Source: JANMMJ01 sp031373255 (GTDB lineage: Bacteria; Pseudomonadota; Alphaproteobacteria; Rhizobiales; Aestuariivirgaceae). From it: a stretch of DNA of 64,000 nucleotides. Each line of letters begins with the position of its first letter. Positions within the stretch are counted from its first letter, which is position 1. The notes under the pieces are model-generated. The model ran no database searches. It was not told where the DNA came from and saw nothing but the letters and a program-made list of their open reading frames with translations. Made by a program: the position numbers and the translations under genes. The stretch spans positions 1 to 64,000 of the forward strand of contig JANMMJ010000092.1 in NCBI GenBank assembly GCA_031373255.1, given 5' to 3'. Positions 24,962 to 33,237 of the stretch are shown piece by piece.

Positions 24962-26161
24962 ATGAAATCCAATCCTAGCGGGAATGTATTGGTGTTTGGC
25001 GACGACATGCGCATTTTCCTGTCTGTCGTAAGGGCCTTTGGCCGGGCTGGCAAGGTTGTGCATGCCGCGCCCTTCGACATGCGCTCCCCGTCCTTGAAAT
25101 CCCGGTACATCGCAGCGATTCATGACTTCCCCAATTATGCCGATGATGAGGTTGCTTGGGAAAGAGCGGTGTTAGAAGTCTTGCGGAAATACTCCGTAGA
25201 CCTGGTCGTACCTTGTTCGGACCCCTCGATAATTGCATTGGACAGGCATCGCACTGCGTTCTCCGGCTACAATATCGCAATGCCAAGTTCAGAGTCCATG
25301 GAAGTGCTGTTTGACAAAGAGCAGACCCATGACATGTGCGATAAGTTGGGAGTCAGTGTATCCCGCGCGGCGCGGCTTGGCGCAACCGATACCGCCTCAA
25401 AACTGCTGGCGGACTACAGCTTGCCTTTGGTAATCAAACCGCGCCGTTCCTACTGGCTCGATCAGCTTGACAGATGGGGCAAGGTTGAAATCGTGGAGAG
25501 CGCGGCGCAGCTGAGCAGCGTTCTGGTGTCACTCACTGACCGCTCTCGCTATTTGGTGGAGACCTATTTCGAAGGCGCTGGCGTTGGCGTTTCGGTGCTG
25601 GCCCATGAGGGCGAGATACTTCAGATCTTCCAGCACCGCCGCCTGAGGGAGGGTAAAGGCGGCAACAGTTCCTACAGGATCAGCGAGACGGTGAACCCCG
25701 CATTGCGCCAGGCTTGCGGGAAAATCTGCGCCCATCTCAAACATACCGGCGTTTGCATGTTCGAGTTCCGCCTCCAGTCCGATAGCGACAAGTGGGTCCT
25801 TCTCGAGACCAACGCACGCTTTTGGGGTTCCCTGCCGCTCCCGGTGTCGCTAGGTCTGGACTTCCCGAACCTGCTTTATGATCTCATGGTCCACGGTATC
25901 AGGGCGCCTGCCGTGCCTTATGATGTGGGTGTCCGGAGCCGCAACTTTTTCTTGGACGGTTACAATCTGTTGAAGGAATTACGTGAGGTGCGATCGGTAA
26001 ATCTGCTTCAGTGGCTGATCGATGTTGCCGACTTCGCCTTGCAGCCGCTACGCTGGACGAGCGGTAAAGAACGGTCTGACTCGTTCGTTCTCGACGATCT
26101 CCGTCCGGCATTTTGGGAATGCCTGACTGTTCTCAGATTGCGATTTGGGTATCAGTATTGA
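24962..26161 (+). CDS. ATP-grasp ligase
   Basis: A 399-residue ATP-grasp enzyme, a family that joins a carboxylate to an amine or thiol through an acyl phosphate. The N-terminal pre-ATP-grasp domain shows VLVFGDDMRIFLSVVRAFGR and the block VDLVVPCSDPSIIALDRHR. The ATP-binding part has KEQTHDMCDKLGVSV, PLVIKPRRSYW (ATP-binding lysine) and the metal-site block FEFRLQSDSDKWVLLETNARFWGS (E and N ligands). The ATG at 24962 follows CAGGACA. It diverges from the flippase gene and has no clear partner; an amide modification of the glycan, perhaps with the acyltransferases at 17272 and 18610, is inference. Confidence 0.8.
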   Translation: MKSNPSGNVLVFGDDMRIFLSVVRAFGRAGKVVHAAPFDMRSPSLKSRYIAAIHDFPNYADDEVAWERAVLEVLRKYSVDLVVPCSDPSIIALDRHRTAFSGYNIAMPSSESMEVLFDKEQTHDMCDKLGVSVSRAARLGATDTASKLLADYSLPLVIKPRRSYWLDQLDRWGKVEIVESAAQLSSVLVSLTDRSRYLVETYFEGAGVGVSVLAHEGEILQIFQHRRLREGKGGNSSYRISETVNPALRQACGKICAHLKHTGVCMFEFRLQSDSDKWVLLETNARFWGSLPLPVSLGLDFPNLLYDLMVHGIRAPAVPYDVGVRSRNFFLDGYNLLKELREVRSVNLLQWLIDVADFALQPLRWTSGKERSDSFVLDDLRPAFWECLTVLRLRFGYQY

Positions 26162-26398
26162 AAAGGTGCTCGCCGAAAGCCTACCTGGTACTTACTGAAT
26201 CAATCTAGCGCCAAACAGAACACCACTCATACCTACCAGTCCTTGCAGATTACGATTGTTTTCTTTTTTCAAGTCGAATACGGCGTGACCTGCCACTAAG
26301 GATTTCCTCCAGCTAGGGCATAGGTTGCTCAAAAGGAATCGATAGGGCTTCCCAATTGCCTCGAATGTTGATTCACTTTGCCATGGAGGTGATTTGCC

Positions 26399-27256
26399 AT
26401 GGCCAAGACCTATTCAATGGATTTGCGTGAGCGGGTGTCGCGGTATGTACTGGCCGGACATTCCTGTCATGAGGCGGCGGCGCATTTTTCGACTTCGGTG
26501 AGTTTCGTTGTCAATCTGATGAAGCTTTTGCGCGAGACCGGCTCGCTCGCGCCGCGGGCGCGAGGCGGGCTGCGCCACAGCAAGCTCGCGCTGCACCGGG
26601 AGTTCCTCTTGGGCCGGGTTGCCGAAACGCCGGATGTGACGATGCCCGAGCTTGCCGCCGCGCTGAAGGAGCGGGGTGTGACGGCTGATCCGTCTTCGCT
26701 CTCGCACTTTCTGCTGCGCAACGGTCTCAGCTATAAAAAAACCGTTCTAGCCAGCGAAACCTTGCGTCCAGGCGTGCGCGCGGCGCGCGACAGCTGGATC
26801 GGCGGGCGGCAGCCGCGCATGGCTGAAGAGCCGGGCAGGCTTGTGTTCGTGGATGAGACATGGACCAAGACCAATATGGCCCGGCAGCGCGGACGTTCAA
26901 GGCGCGGCGCGCGGTTGAAAGCGCTGGTCCCGTTCGGGCACTGGAACACCCAGACCTTCATTGCCGGCCTGCGATGCGACGGCCTCACCGCGCCCTGGGT
27001 GATCGACGGACCGGTCAACCGCCTCATCTTCGAAACATGGGTCGAGACGCAGTTGGTCCCAGCCCTGTCGGCGGGCGATGTCGTCATCCTCGACAATCTT
27101 CCGGCACACAAAAGCCAGAGAGCCGAACAGGCCGTCCGGGCCAAAGGCGCAGGGCTCCTGTTCCTTCCACCTTATTCGCCCGATCTCAATCCGATAGAAA
27201 TGGCCTTCTCCAAACTCAAGGCGCATCTGCGCAAAGCCGCCGCCCGCACCAACTGA
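26399..27256 (+). mobile_element. IS630-family transposase, truncated at its 3' end
   Basis: The 285-residue frame has an N-terminal helix-turn-helix (SMDLRERVSRYVLAGHS) and the DDE triad: D152 in VFVDETW, D232 in ILDNLPAHK and E267 in NPIEMAFSKLK. Full-length relatives continue about 30 residues past KAAART; here the frame stops after KAAARTN, exactly where the right copy of the 500-bp repeat begins. No terminal inverted repeat could be confirmed. The element is therefore broken at its right side by, or during, the event that formed the island boundary, and it is probably immobile even though all three catalytic residues remain. Confidence 0.88.
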
Positions 27257-27260
27257 CGCT

Positions 27261-27760
27261 CTAACCGCCCACTGCCATTTGGTCCGGCGTCCCTACATCG
27301 GCATAGCCCAGCCAATGCAAGCACCCTGAAAGCTGTTTTGTATTGGGAAACGTCAACCCGGATACCAGATCTTGCGCAGTTCGCCGGGAGGACGTTGATA
27401 AGCCCAGGCCGCATTAATGAGTTGCAGCGTATCATAGGCTGGCCGCCAGCCCAGCTCGAAACGGGCCTTGCTGTTGTCCATCCAGTTAGAATGGAACTGG
27501 CTCGGCACATCGATGGAATCGAGCCCTTGCGTACGCTTGAGATGCGCGGCGACCGTTCCGTAGTCCACCGGTTCGTCCATGCAGATGTTGTAGAGCTTTG
27601 CCTTGGTGATCGGGTTGTCAAGCGCCAGCAGGATGGCCTCGGCGAAATCGTCCAGGTGTACAAAATTGCGCTTGAGTGGACGGCCATGGGCATCCCTCAG
27701 GAGCGGAATGGTGCCAAGTTCGCGGCAGCGCGCGGCGATGTCTGGCGCCACCATCGTTTT
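27261..27760. repeat. Right copy of the 500-bp direct repeat bracketing the island
   Basis: It corresponds to 16199-16697 in the same orientation. It starts with CTAACCGCCC, the first ten bases of tRNA-Val (minus strand), but the rest of the tRNA is absent here. It then runs through the spacer into the 3' end of the intact epimerase gene. Together with the left copy it delimits roughly 10.6 kb of accessory DNA. Confidence 0.9.
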
Positions 27761-28333
27761 CCAGTCGGGACCGCCAAAGAGGTCATCTCCGAACGACAGC
27801 GTATAGCGAAAATCGTCTTTCTCCATGATCCACGGTGCCCTGAGGCAGCAGCCGTTCACGCCATACTGAATGCAGAACTGCTTCAGCATGACTTCCTCGA
27901 GCACCTTGGAAAGCGCATAGCATCCGGGATAGGCCATATGCGGTGTCCGTTCGGTAACGGGTTCCACATGCTCGTAGAAGAAGTGCCCAACACCTGCATC
28001 GCCACCAAGGAGGATGAACTGTTGGGCGCTGGTGCTCGTTCTGAATGCTTCAAGCAGCCAGAACAGGCCCTTCACCGTCACATCCATCACATCTTCCGGC
28101 GTTTCCTTGCAGGTTGCGAGATGAATGACATGGCTGACGCCATCCATGGCCCGTTCGACCGCGGCGCGATCGGCGATCGTGCCTTTGACGATCTCTACGC
28201 GATCACGATCGGCGGGCACCCTGTTGTGGCAAAGCGCCCGGATACGTGCATGCTTCCAGGCCGGAGCGGCGAGCATTTTCTCAATCAGGCTTGTGCCGAC
28301 TTTTCCGGTAGCACCCGTTATCAGCACCCGCAT
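27353..28333 (-). CDS. NAD-dependent epimerase/dehydratase family protein (short-chain extended type)
   Basis: This intact 326-residue enzyme has the Rossmann motif GATGKVG (residues 7-13) and the catalytic pair Y139-x-x-x-K143 in YALSK. SHVIHLAT supplies the core of the nucleotide site. It belongs to the extended SDR group that includes UDP-glucose 4-epimerases and uronate dehydrogenases. Its C-terminal 136 residues are duplicated as a remnant at 16290-16697. It lies 13 bases downstream of the LacI regulator gene on the same strand, so they are probably cotranscribed. It is likely a member of the sugar catabolism module served by the transporter at 29669-33215; the substrate is not determined. 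Confidence 0.87.
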   Translation of the reverse strand: MRVLITGATGKVGTSLIEKMLAAPAWKHARIRALCHNRVPADRDRVEIVKGTIADRAAVERAMDGVSHVIHLATCKETPEDVMDVTVKGLFWLLEAFRTSTSAQQFILLGGDAGVGHFFYEHVEPVTERTPHMAYPGCYALSKVLEEVMLKQFCIQYGVNGCCLRAPWIMEKDDFRYTLSFGDDLFGGPDWKTMVAPDIAARCRELGTIPLLRDAHGRPLKRNFVHLDDFAEAILLALDNPITKAKLYNICMDEPVDYGTVAAHLKRTQGLDSIDVPSQFHSNWMDNSKARFELGWRPAYDTLQLINAAWAYQRPPGELRKIWYPG

Positions 28334-28346
28334 CGCAGTCTCCCCA

Positions 28347-29429
28347 TCAAACGCCAGCCTGTGGCAGATCCACCGAGCTTCTCTCCACCAAGGGGCATTC
28401 CACCTTGATTTGCAACGGACGCCGCTTCAGCCCGCCGGCCGTATCGATGAGATACTCGGCAGCGAGTGTGCCCATCTCGAAATGCGGCAGCAGAACCGTG
28501 GTCAATGGCGGCCGGGCGAACTGGGCAATTTCGCGATCGTCATAGCCGACCACCGCGACATCATGCGGTATGCGCAGTCCCATTTCCTTGAGCGCTTCGT
28601 AACACCCCAACGCCATGAGGTCATTGCTGCAGAAAATTCCGGTCGGCGGATCGGACAAGGCCATTAGCGCCGTCGTCTGTTCAAATCCCGCCGACGGCTC
28701 CCAGTTTCCGGGGCGCACCAGCGCCGCGTCAAACGGAATGTCGTGATTGGCAAGGGCCTGGCGATAGCCCTTGAGCCTATCGCGGGAAGCGTCCATTCCC
28801 ACTTCGCCTTGAATGAGCCCGATGCGCCTGTGTCCGGATCTGATCAGCCGTTCCGTTGCCGTAAATCCGCCAAGCACTTCGCCGGGAATGATCGAAGGCA
28901 GCGACCGGTCTTCCACGTAGCAGTTCAGCAAGACTGTGGGGCATTCGTAGAGAAATGGAAACGCCGCGATCTGGCGCGTCTGGATGGTGCCGTAGATAAG
29001 GCCAAGCAGCGGCAGTCTCGACAATTGCGTTTGTACCGCGTGTTCCATCTCCGCATCCCCGCGGTTGAATGCAACGCTCAGCGTCAGTCCGAATTCCGCT
29101 GCCTTTTCCCTGACACCATCGAGCGCCATTGCCACCCAGGGATCGGTGGAGATTTCATCGGCAATGAATCCGATAATGGTCTTGTCGATGGTACTGGGGC
29201 TGGGTTGCGCCTGTTTGACCAGCCGGTATCCGACCAATTTCGCCGCATCGAGTACCCGTTTGCGGGTTTGCTGTGAAAGGCGGGCGCCCGGTGCCCCATT
29301 GAGCACCAGAGAGACCGTCGTCTGGGAAACGCCCGCGCGAGCCGCGACCTCCACCATGGTTGGACGGCGCTGCCCCTGCTGGATGTTGCCCGCGGCAAGC
29401 GTCCTTCGCCCTCGCCGGTCAGCGCTCAT
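28347..29429 (-). CDS. LacI-family transcriptional regulator
   Basis: A 360-residue LacI/GalR-type regulator. The N-terminal helix-turn-helix covers about residues 24-60 (TMVEVAARAGVSQTTVSLVL), followed by the hinge and a periplasmic-binding-protein-like sugar-sensing domain containing DKTIIGFIADEISTDP and RRIGLIQGEVGMDASRDRL. It is divergent from the sugar ABC transporter; the 239-base gap contains AACGTT-centred and ATGATAATTATCAT palindromes that fit LacI-type operators. It should repress the transporter and its own operon until the transported sugar or a derivative binds. Confidence 0.93.
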   Translation of the reverse strand: MSADRRGRRTLAAGNIQQGQRRPTMVEVAARAGVSQTTVSLVLNGAPGARLSQQTRKRVLDAAKLVGYRLVKQAQPSPSTIDKTIIGFIADEISTDPWVAMALDGVREKAAEFGLTLSVAFNRGDAEMEHAVQTQLSRLPLLGLIYGTIQTRQIAAFPFLYECPTVLLNCYVEDRSLPSIIPGEVLGGFTATERLIRSGHRRIGLIQGEVGMDASRDRLKGYRQALANHDIPFDAALVRPGNWEPSAGFEQTTALMALSDPPTGIFCSNDLMALGCYEALKEMGLRIPHDVAVVGYDDREIAQFARPPLTTVLLPHFEMGTLAAEYLIDTAGGLKRRPLQIKVECPLVERSSVDLPQAGV

Positions 29430-29522
29430 GCCGGCCTCGATGGCAAATTGCCTTCGCTCTCGTTGATTCAGGATTCAGAAACGGCAACACGGCACTTTCT
29501 TCCAGTTCGCATATTATCATAT

Positions 29523-29535
29523 TATAACGTTGATA
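29523..29535. promoter_or_regulatory. AACGTT-centred inverted repeat, candidate LacI operator
   Basis: TATAACGTTGATA is an imperfect inverted repeat around a central CG, the usual design of LacI-family operators. It lies in an AT-rich promoter region, 134 bases before the binding-protein ATG and 94 bases before the divergent LacI start. Confidence 0.5.
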
Positions 29536-29540
29536 TTATT

Positions 29541-29554
29541 ATGATAATTATCAT
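29541..29554. promoter_or_regulatory. 14-bp perfect palindrome in the sugar transporter promoter
   Basis: ATGATAATTATCAT is perfectly self-complementary. It adjoins the AACGTT repeat, so the two could be separate binding sites. A stretch this AT-rich is striking in a GC-rich genome. TTGTTGAC at about 29566-29573 could provide a -35 element, but no clear -10 was identified. Confidence 0.45.
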
Positions 29555-29668
29555 TTTACTTTGCTTGTTGACTAATATTAGCAACGATGGAACATTTTGC
29601 CTAGCGGCAATAGCCGCGGCCGCTCCCAATCAGGAAGCAGGCACTCGAAATCGAATGGGAGGATTGCA

Positions 29669-30616
29669 ATGAATAAACTGACTGGTGTCACTTTTGCCGC
29701 TCTACTTGCACTGAGCGCCACGCAAGCCGTAGCGCAGGAGAAGAAACAGCTCGCCTTTATTGTCAACGCCGCATCGGACTTCTGGAAGCTGGCTGAAGCC
29801 GGAGTGAAAAAAGCCCAGGGCGAATTGCCCAATTATGAACTGCAGTTCAAGTATCCGGCCCAGGGCACGGCGGCTCTGCAGAATGCCCTCATGGACGATC
29901 TGGTCGCAGCCGGAACCGACGCCATCATGATTTCGTCTGTCGATCCCAAGACCTCGATTGACGCTTTTAACCGCATCGCCGGTCAGGTGCCGCTCTTCAC
30001 CACGGACAGCGACGCGCCAGCCAGCAATCGCATTGCTTATCTCGGCTCGTCCAACACCGATGCCGGCGTACAGGCCGGCGAGGTTGCCATCAAGGCCCTG
30101 CCGAATGGCGGAAAATGCATGGGCTTCGTCGGCTTCCTCGATGCCGACAATGCCAAGGAACGCATTGCCGGATTCAAGCAGTCCGTGGAAGGAAAAGGCA
30201 TTGAACTGGTCGATACGCGCGGCGATGACGTGGACTTTGCCCGCGCCCGCAGCAACGTGGACGACGTGCTTGCAGCCAATCCGGAAATCAACTGCATGGT
30301 CGGTTTCTACTCATACAATCCGCCAAAGATTTATGAGGCGCTGCAGGCCGCCGGCAAGATTGGCCAGATCACCGTTATTGCCTTCGACGAGGACCCCATT
30401 ACGCTCGGCGCCGTGCGTGAAGGCAGCTTCGCGGGCACCGTGGTGCAGCAGCCCTTTGAATGGGGTTATCGCGGCATGAAGCTCATGGCGGCATATCTCG
30501 AGGGTGACAAGTCGGGTGTACCCGAAAACAAGCTCATCATCGTGCCAACAAAAATCATCGACAAGGCCAACGTCGATCAATTTGAAGCCGATCTCAAGGC
30601 GGCCATCGGCAAATAA
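29669..30616 (+). CDS. Sugar ABC transporter periplasmic binding protein (ribose-type)
   Basis: A 315-residue secreted binding protein. It has a signal peptide (MNKLTGVTFAALLALSATQA, cleavage near AVAQ-EKK), then the ribose-binding fold: QLAFIVNAASDFWKLAEAGV, DDLVAAGTDAIMISSVDPK, MGFVGFLDADNAKERI and IGQITVIAFDEDPITLGAV. The ATG at 29669 follows GGGAGGA at proper spacing. A strong hairpin with T-run follows the gene, which would leave the binding protein more highly expressed than the ATPase, the usual pattern. The sugar is unknown. Confidence 0.93.
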   Translation: MNKLTGVTFAALLALSATQAVAQEKKQLAFIVNAASDFWKLAEAGVKKAQGELPNYELQFKYPAQGTAALQNALMDDLVAAGTDAIMISSVDPKTSIDAFNRIAGQVPLFTTDSDAPASNRIAYLGSSNTDAGVQAGEVAIKALPNGGKCMGFVGFLDADNAKERIAGFKQSVEGKGIELVDTRGDDVDFARARSNVDDVLAANPEINCMVGFYSYNPPKIYEALQAAGKIGQITVIAFDEDPITLGAVREGSFAGTVVQQPFEWGYRGMKLMAAYLEGDKSGVPENKLIIVPTKIIDKANVDQFEADLKAAIGK

Positions 30617-30628
30617 GCACAGAGTGGC

Positions 30629-30656
30629 AAGCCGGTACGGTAAGCCGTACCGGCTT
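30629..30656 (+). terminator. Partial terminator between binding-protein and ATPase genes
   Basis: AAGCCGGTACGG, loop TAAG, CCGTACCGGCTT forms a perfect 12-bp stem that ends in TTTT CC. It lies 13 bases after the binding-protein stop and 65 bases before the ATPase start. It probably acts as an attenuator or mRNA stabiliser. Confidence 0.8.
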
Positions 30657-30720
30657 TTCCTTGAGAACACATGGAGCTTGGCCCATTGTATGACGTTGCG
30701 AGGGGCTGGGGAGCCGGGCG

Positions 30721-32226
30721 ATGGCCGATCCGTTTCTGAAACTTGACGGCATATCGAAGGGCTATCCCGGAGTCATGGCGCTGGACGGCGTTTCCCTTTC
30801 CGTTTCCCGCGGCGAAGTGATTGGGCTTGTTGGCGAAAACGGCGCTGGCAAATCGACGCTCATGAAAATCCTTGGCGGGGTGATTGCACCCAGCAATGGT
30901 ACAATTCATCTTGATGGCACGGCACGGTCGTCCCTGAGTGTCGCGGAAGCCATTGCGGCCGGCATCGCCTTCGTCCATCAGGAACTCAATCTCTTCGACA
31001 ATCTAGATGCCGCGGCCAATGTCTATATCGGGCGTGAGCCGCTGCGCGCCGGCCCCTTGCGGCTCATCGACCGGCGCAAGCTCAACGCCATGGTCCAGCC
31101 GCTTCTCGATACGCTTGGCGTTGATTTCAAACCGGGAACCCTGGTTTCGGAATTGTCGATTGCCCAGCGCCAGTTGCTCGAGATAGCCAAGGCCCTCTCC
31201 CAGAAATCCCGCCTCGTCATCATGGATGAGCCCACGTCAAGCCTGACCCTTACCGAGACAGCCCGGCTGATGCAGGTGATCGGCGGGTTGAAGGCCGATG
31301 GTGTCAGCGTCATTTTCATTTCGCATCGGCTCAATGAACTCTCCGAATGTGCCGACCGCGTTGTGGTTCTTCGTGATGGCCACCTCGTCGGCGAGCTTGG
31401 CAAGAACGAGATCAGCCACGCCGCAATGATCAGGCTGATGATCGGCCGCGATCTCAAGTCACTCTATGTCCCGCCAGCGCAGGAACCGGCAGAGCCGGTC
31501 CTGGAGATTTCAGACGTGCGAACCTCGGCTTATCCCAATCAGCCGGTATCGATGTCAGTCAGGCGGGGCGAGATTCTCGGCCTCGCAGGCTTGATCGGCT
31601 CAGGCCGCACCGAACTTGCCAGGGCTATATTTGGCATTGATCGGCTTATAGGCGGTGCGATCAGGATCGATGGTCAGCACAAGACCATCAGCCTGCCCCG
31701 CCAGGCGATCACCGAGGGAATCCTGCTTGTGCCGGAGGACCGCAAGCGCAGCGGATTGCTGCTCGATATTTCGATTGCCGAGAATATCGCCCTCCCCGAT
31801 CTGTGGACGTATGCATCAGGCGGCCTGGTGCAGGCCTCGGCCATCGCAGCCAATGCCAATCGGCAGAAGGACAGGCTTGGGATCAAGGCGGTCAGCGTCG
31901 CCGAACATGCCGGAACACTTTCGGGCGGCAACCAGCAAAAGGTGGTGCTCGCTAAGTGGCTTTCGCTCAATCCAAAAGTTCTGATCTGCGATGAGCCGAC
32001 GCGCGGCATCGATGTCGGCGCCAAGCAGGATATCTATCGCATGCTGCGCGGCCTGGCCGACGCCGGGGTGGCCATCATCATGATTTCCAGCGACATGGAG
32101 GAAGTCATCGGCGTGAGCGACCGCGTCGCTGTCATGCATGAAGGAAGAATCAGCGGAATACTTGAGAGATCTGAGCTCAGCGAACACAGCATCCTGCTGC
32201 TCGCCGTGGGTAACACCGTGCATTGA
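30721..32226 (+). CDS. Sugar ABC transporter ATP-binding protein (RbsA-like, two nucleotide domains)
   Basis: The 501-residue protein holds two ABC domains in tandem. The first has Walker A GENGAGKST, signature LSIAQRQLLEIAKAL and Walker B LVIMDEPTSSL. The second has a degenerate Walker A (GLIGSGRTEL) but a strong signature LSGGNQQKVVLAKWLS and Walker B VLICDEPTRGIDVG. That asymmetry is normal for ribose/galactose-type importers. It energises uptake through the permease encoded 11 bases downstream. Confidence 0.95.
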   Translation: MADPFLKLDGISKGYPGVMALDGVSLSVSRGEVIGLVGENGAGKSTLMKILGGVIAPSNGTIHLDGTARSSLSVAEAIAAGIAFVHQELNLFDNLDAAANVYIGREPLRAGPLRLIDRRKLNAMVQPLLDTLGVDFKPGTLVSELSIAQRQLLEIAKALSQKSRLVIMDEPTSSLTLTETARLMQVIGGLKADGVSVIFISHRLNELSECADRVVVLRDGHLVGELGKNEISHAAMIRLMIGRDLKSLYVPPAQEPAEPVLEISDVRTSAYPNQPVSMSVRRGEILGLAGLIGSGRTELARAIFGIDRLIGGAIRIDGQHKTISLPRQAITEGILLVPEDRKRSGLLLDISIAENIALPDLWTYASGGLVQASAIAANANRQKDRLGIKAVSVAEHAGTLSGGNQQKVVLAKWLSLNPKVLICDEPTRGIDVGAKQDIYRMLRGLADAGVAIIMISSDMEEVIGVSDRVAVMHEGRISGILERSELSEHSILLLAVGNTVH

Positions 32227-32237
32227 GGCGCATCTGA

Positions 32238-33215
32238 ATGACAAAGAAAGATCTGGGACTTCTCATCCTCATTCTGGTTGTTGGCACCCTGGTGGCCGTC
32301 ATCAATCCGCTGTTCCTGTCCCCGATCAATCTCGCCAACACTGCCAATCTGGTCGGGCTGTTCGGCATATTCGCCATAGGTCAGGCCTTCGTGATTATCA
32401 CCGGCGGCATCGAATTGTCGGTGGGTTCCATCATCGCGCTGATTGGCGTGCTGTTCGTCGATTTGATGGTCAACTTCGAAGTGGCCTGGCCGCTGGCGCT
32501 CCTGCTGATGCTCATCCTCGGCGTGATCTTCGGCCTTGCCCATGGGCTCCTGATCACCAGGCTCCAGCTTCAGCCATTCATCGTCACCCTGTGTGGATTG
32601 TTGATCTATCGCGGCGCGGCGCGATTCTATACGGCTGATGCAACAGCAGGCTTCGGCTTCGGCGTCAGCTTTCCAACGCTTGAATGGCTGACTACCGGGC
32701 GTTTCTTCGGCGTTCCCCACTCATTTATTGCGCTGATCGGCATAGCCATGCTGATGTGGGTTGTCCTGCACCGCTAGGTGTTCGGGCGACATCTCTATGC
32801 CGTGGGCAAGAATGAAGAGGCGGCCCGATACTCCGGCATCAAGACAAGCCATGTCATCATTGCAGCCTATGTGATCTGCGGTGTCCTCACCGCCATCTCG
32901 GCAATATTCTTTGCCATGTACACTCGCTCGATTTCGCCGTCATCCCACGGCAATTTTTACGAGCTCTATGCCATTGCCGCAGCCGTGCTCGGCGGCTTCT
33001 CGCTGCGCGGCGGCGAAGGCTCGGTCATCGGCGTCGTGCTCGGCGCCGTCCTCTTGCAGGTGCTGCAAAACCTGGTGAACCTGCTGGGAATTCCCAGTTC
33101 ATTGAATTTCGCGGTAACGGGCTCGGTCATCTTGATCGGCGTGCTGGCCGATACGCAATTCACCGCCTATCGCAAACGGGCTGCGGCCGCGAAGCAGCTT
33201 GATGCAATTCGATAG
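32238..33215 (+). pseudogene. Sugar ABC transporter permease interrupted by an in-frame TAG
   Basis: The reading frame from ATG 32238 to the stop at 33213-33215 encodes a normal 325-codon RbsC-like permease, with about ten membrane helices, except that codon 180 (32775-32777) is TAG. The sequence before it ends MWVVLHR and the sequence after it resumes VFGRHLYAVGKNEEAARYSG, the conserved cytoplasmic loop of these permeases. A CAG-to-TAG or AAG-to-TAG change would explain it. The codon after TAG is GTG, so a restart is conceivable, though no ribosome site is visible. Read as written, the transporter is probably broken; sequencing error or amber suppression must be excluded. Confidence 0.85.
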
Positions 33216-33237
33216 GTTCTGCAGAAAGCCCGCCGCC

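Noticed and set aside
32778..33215. Independent 145-residue permease-like gene starting at GTG
   Set aside because: It is the continuous second half of the upstream permease, lacks a ribosome site and begins inside a conserved loop.
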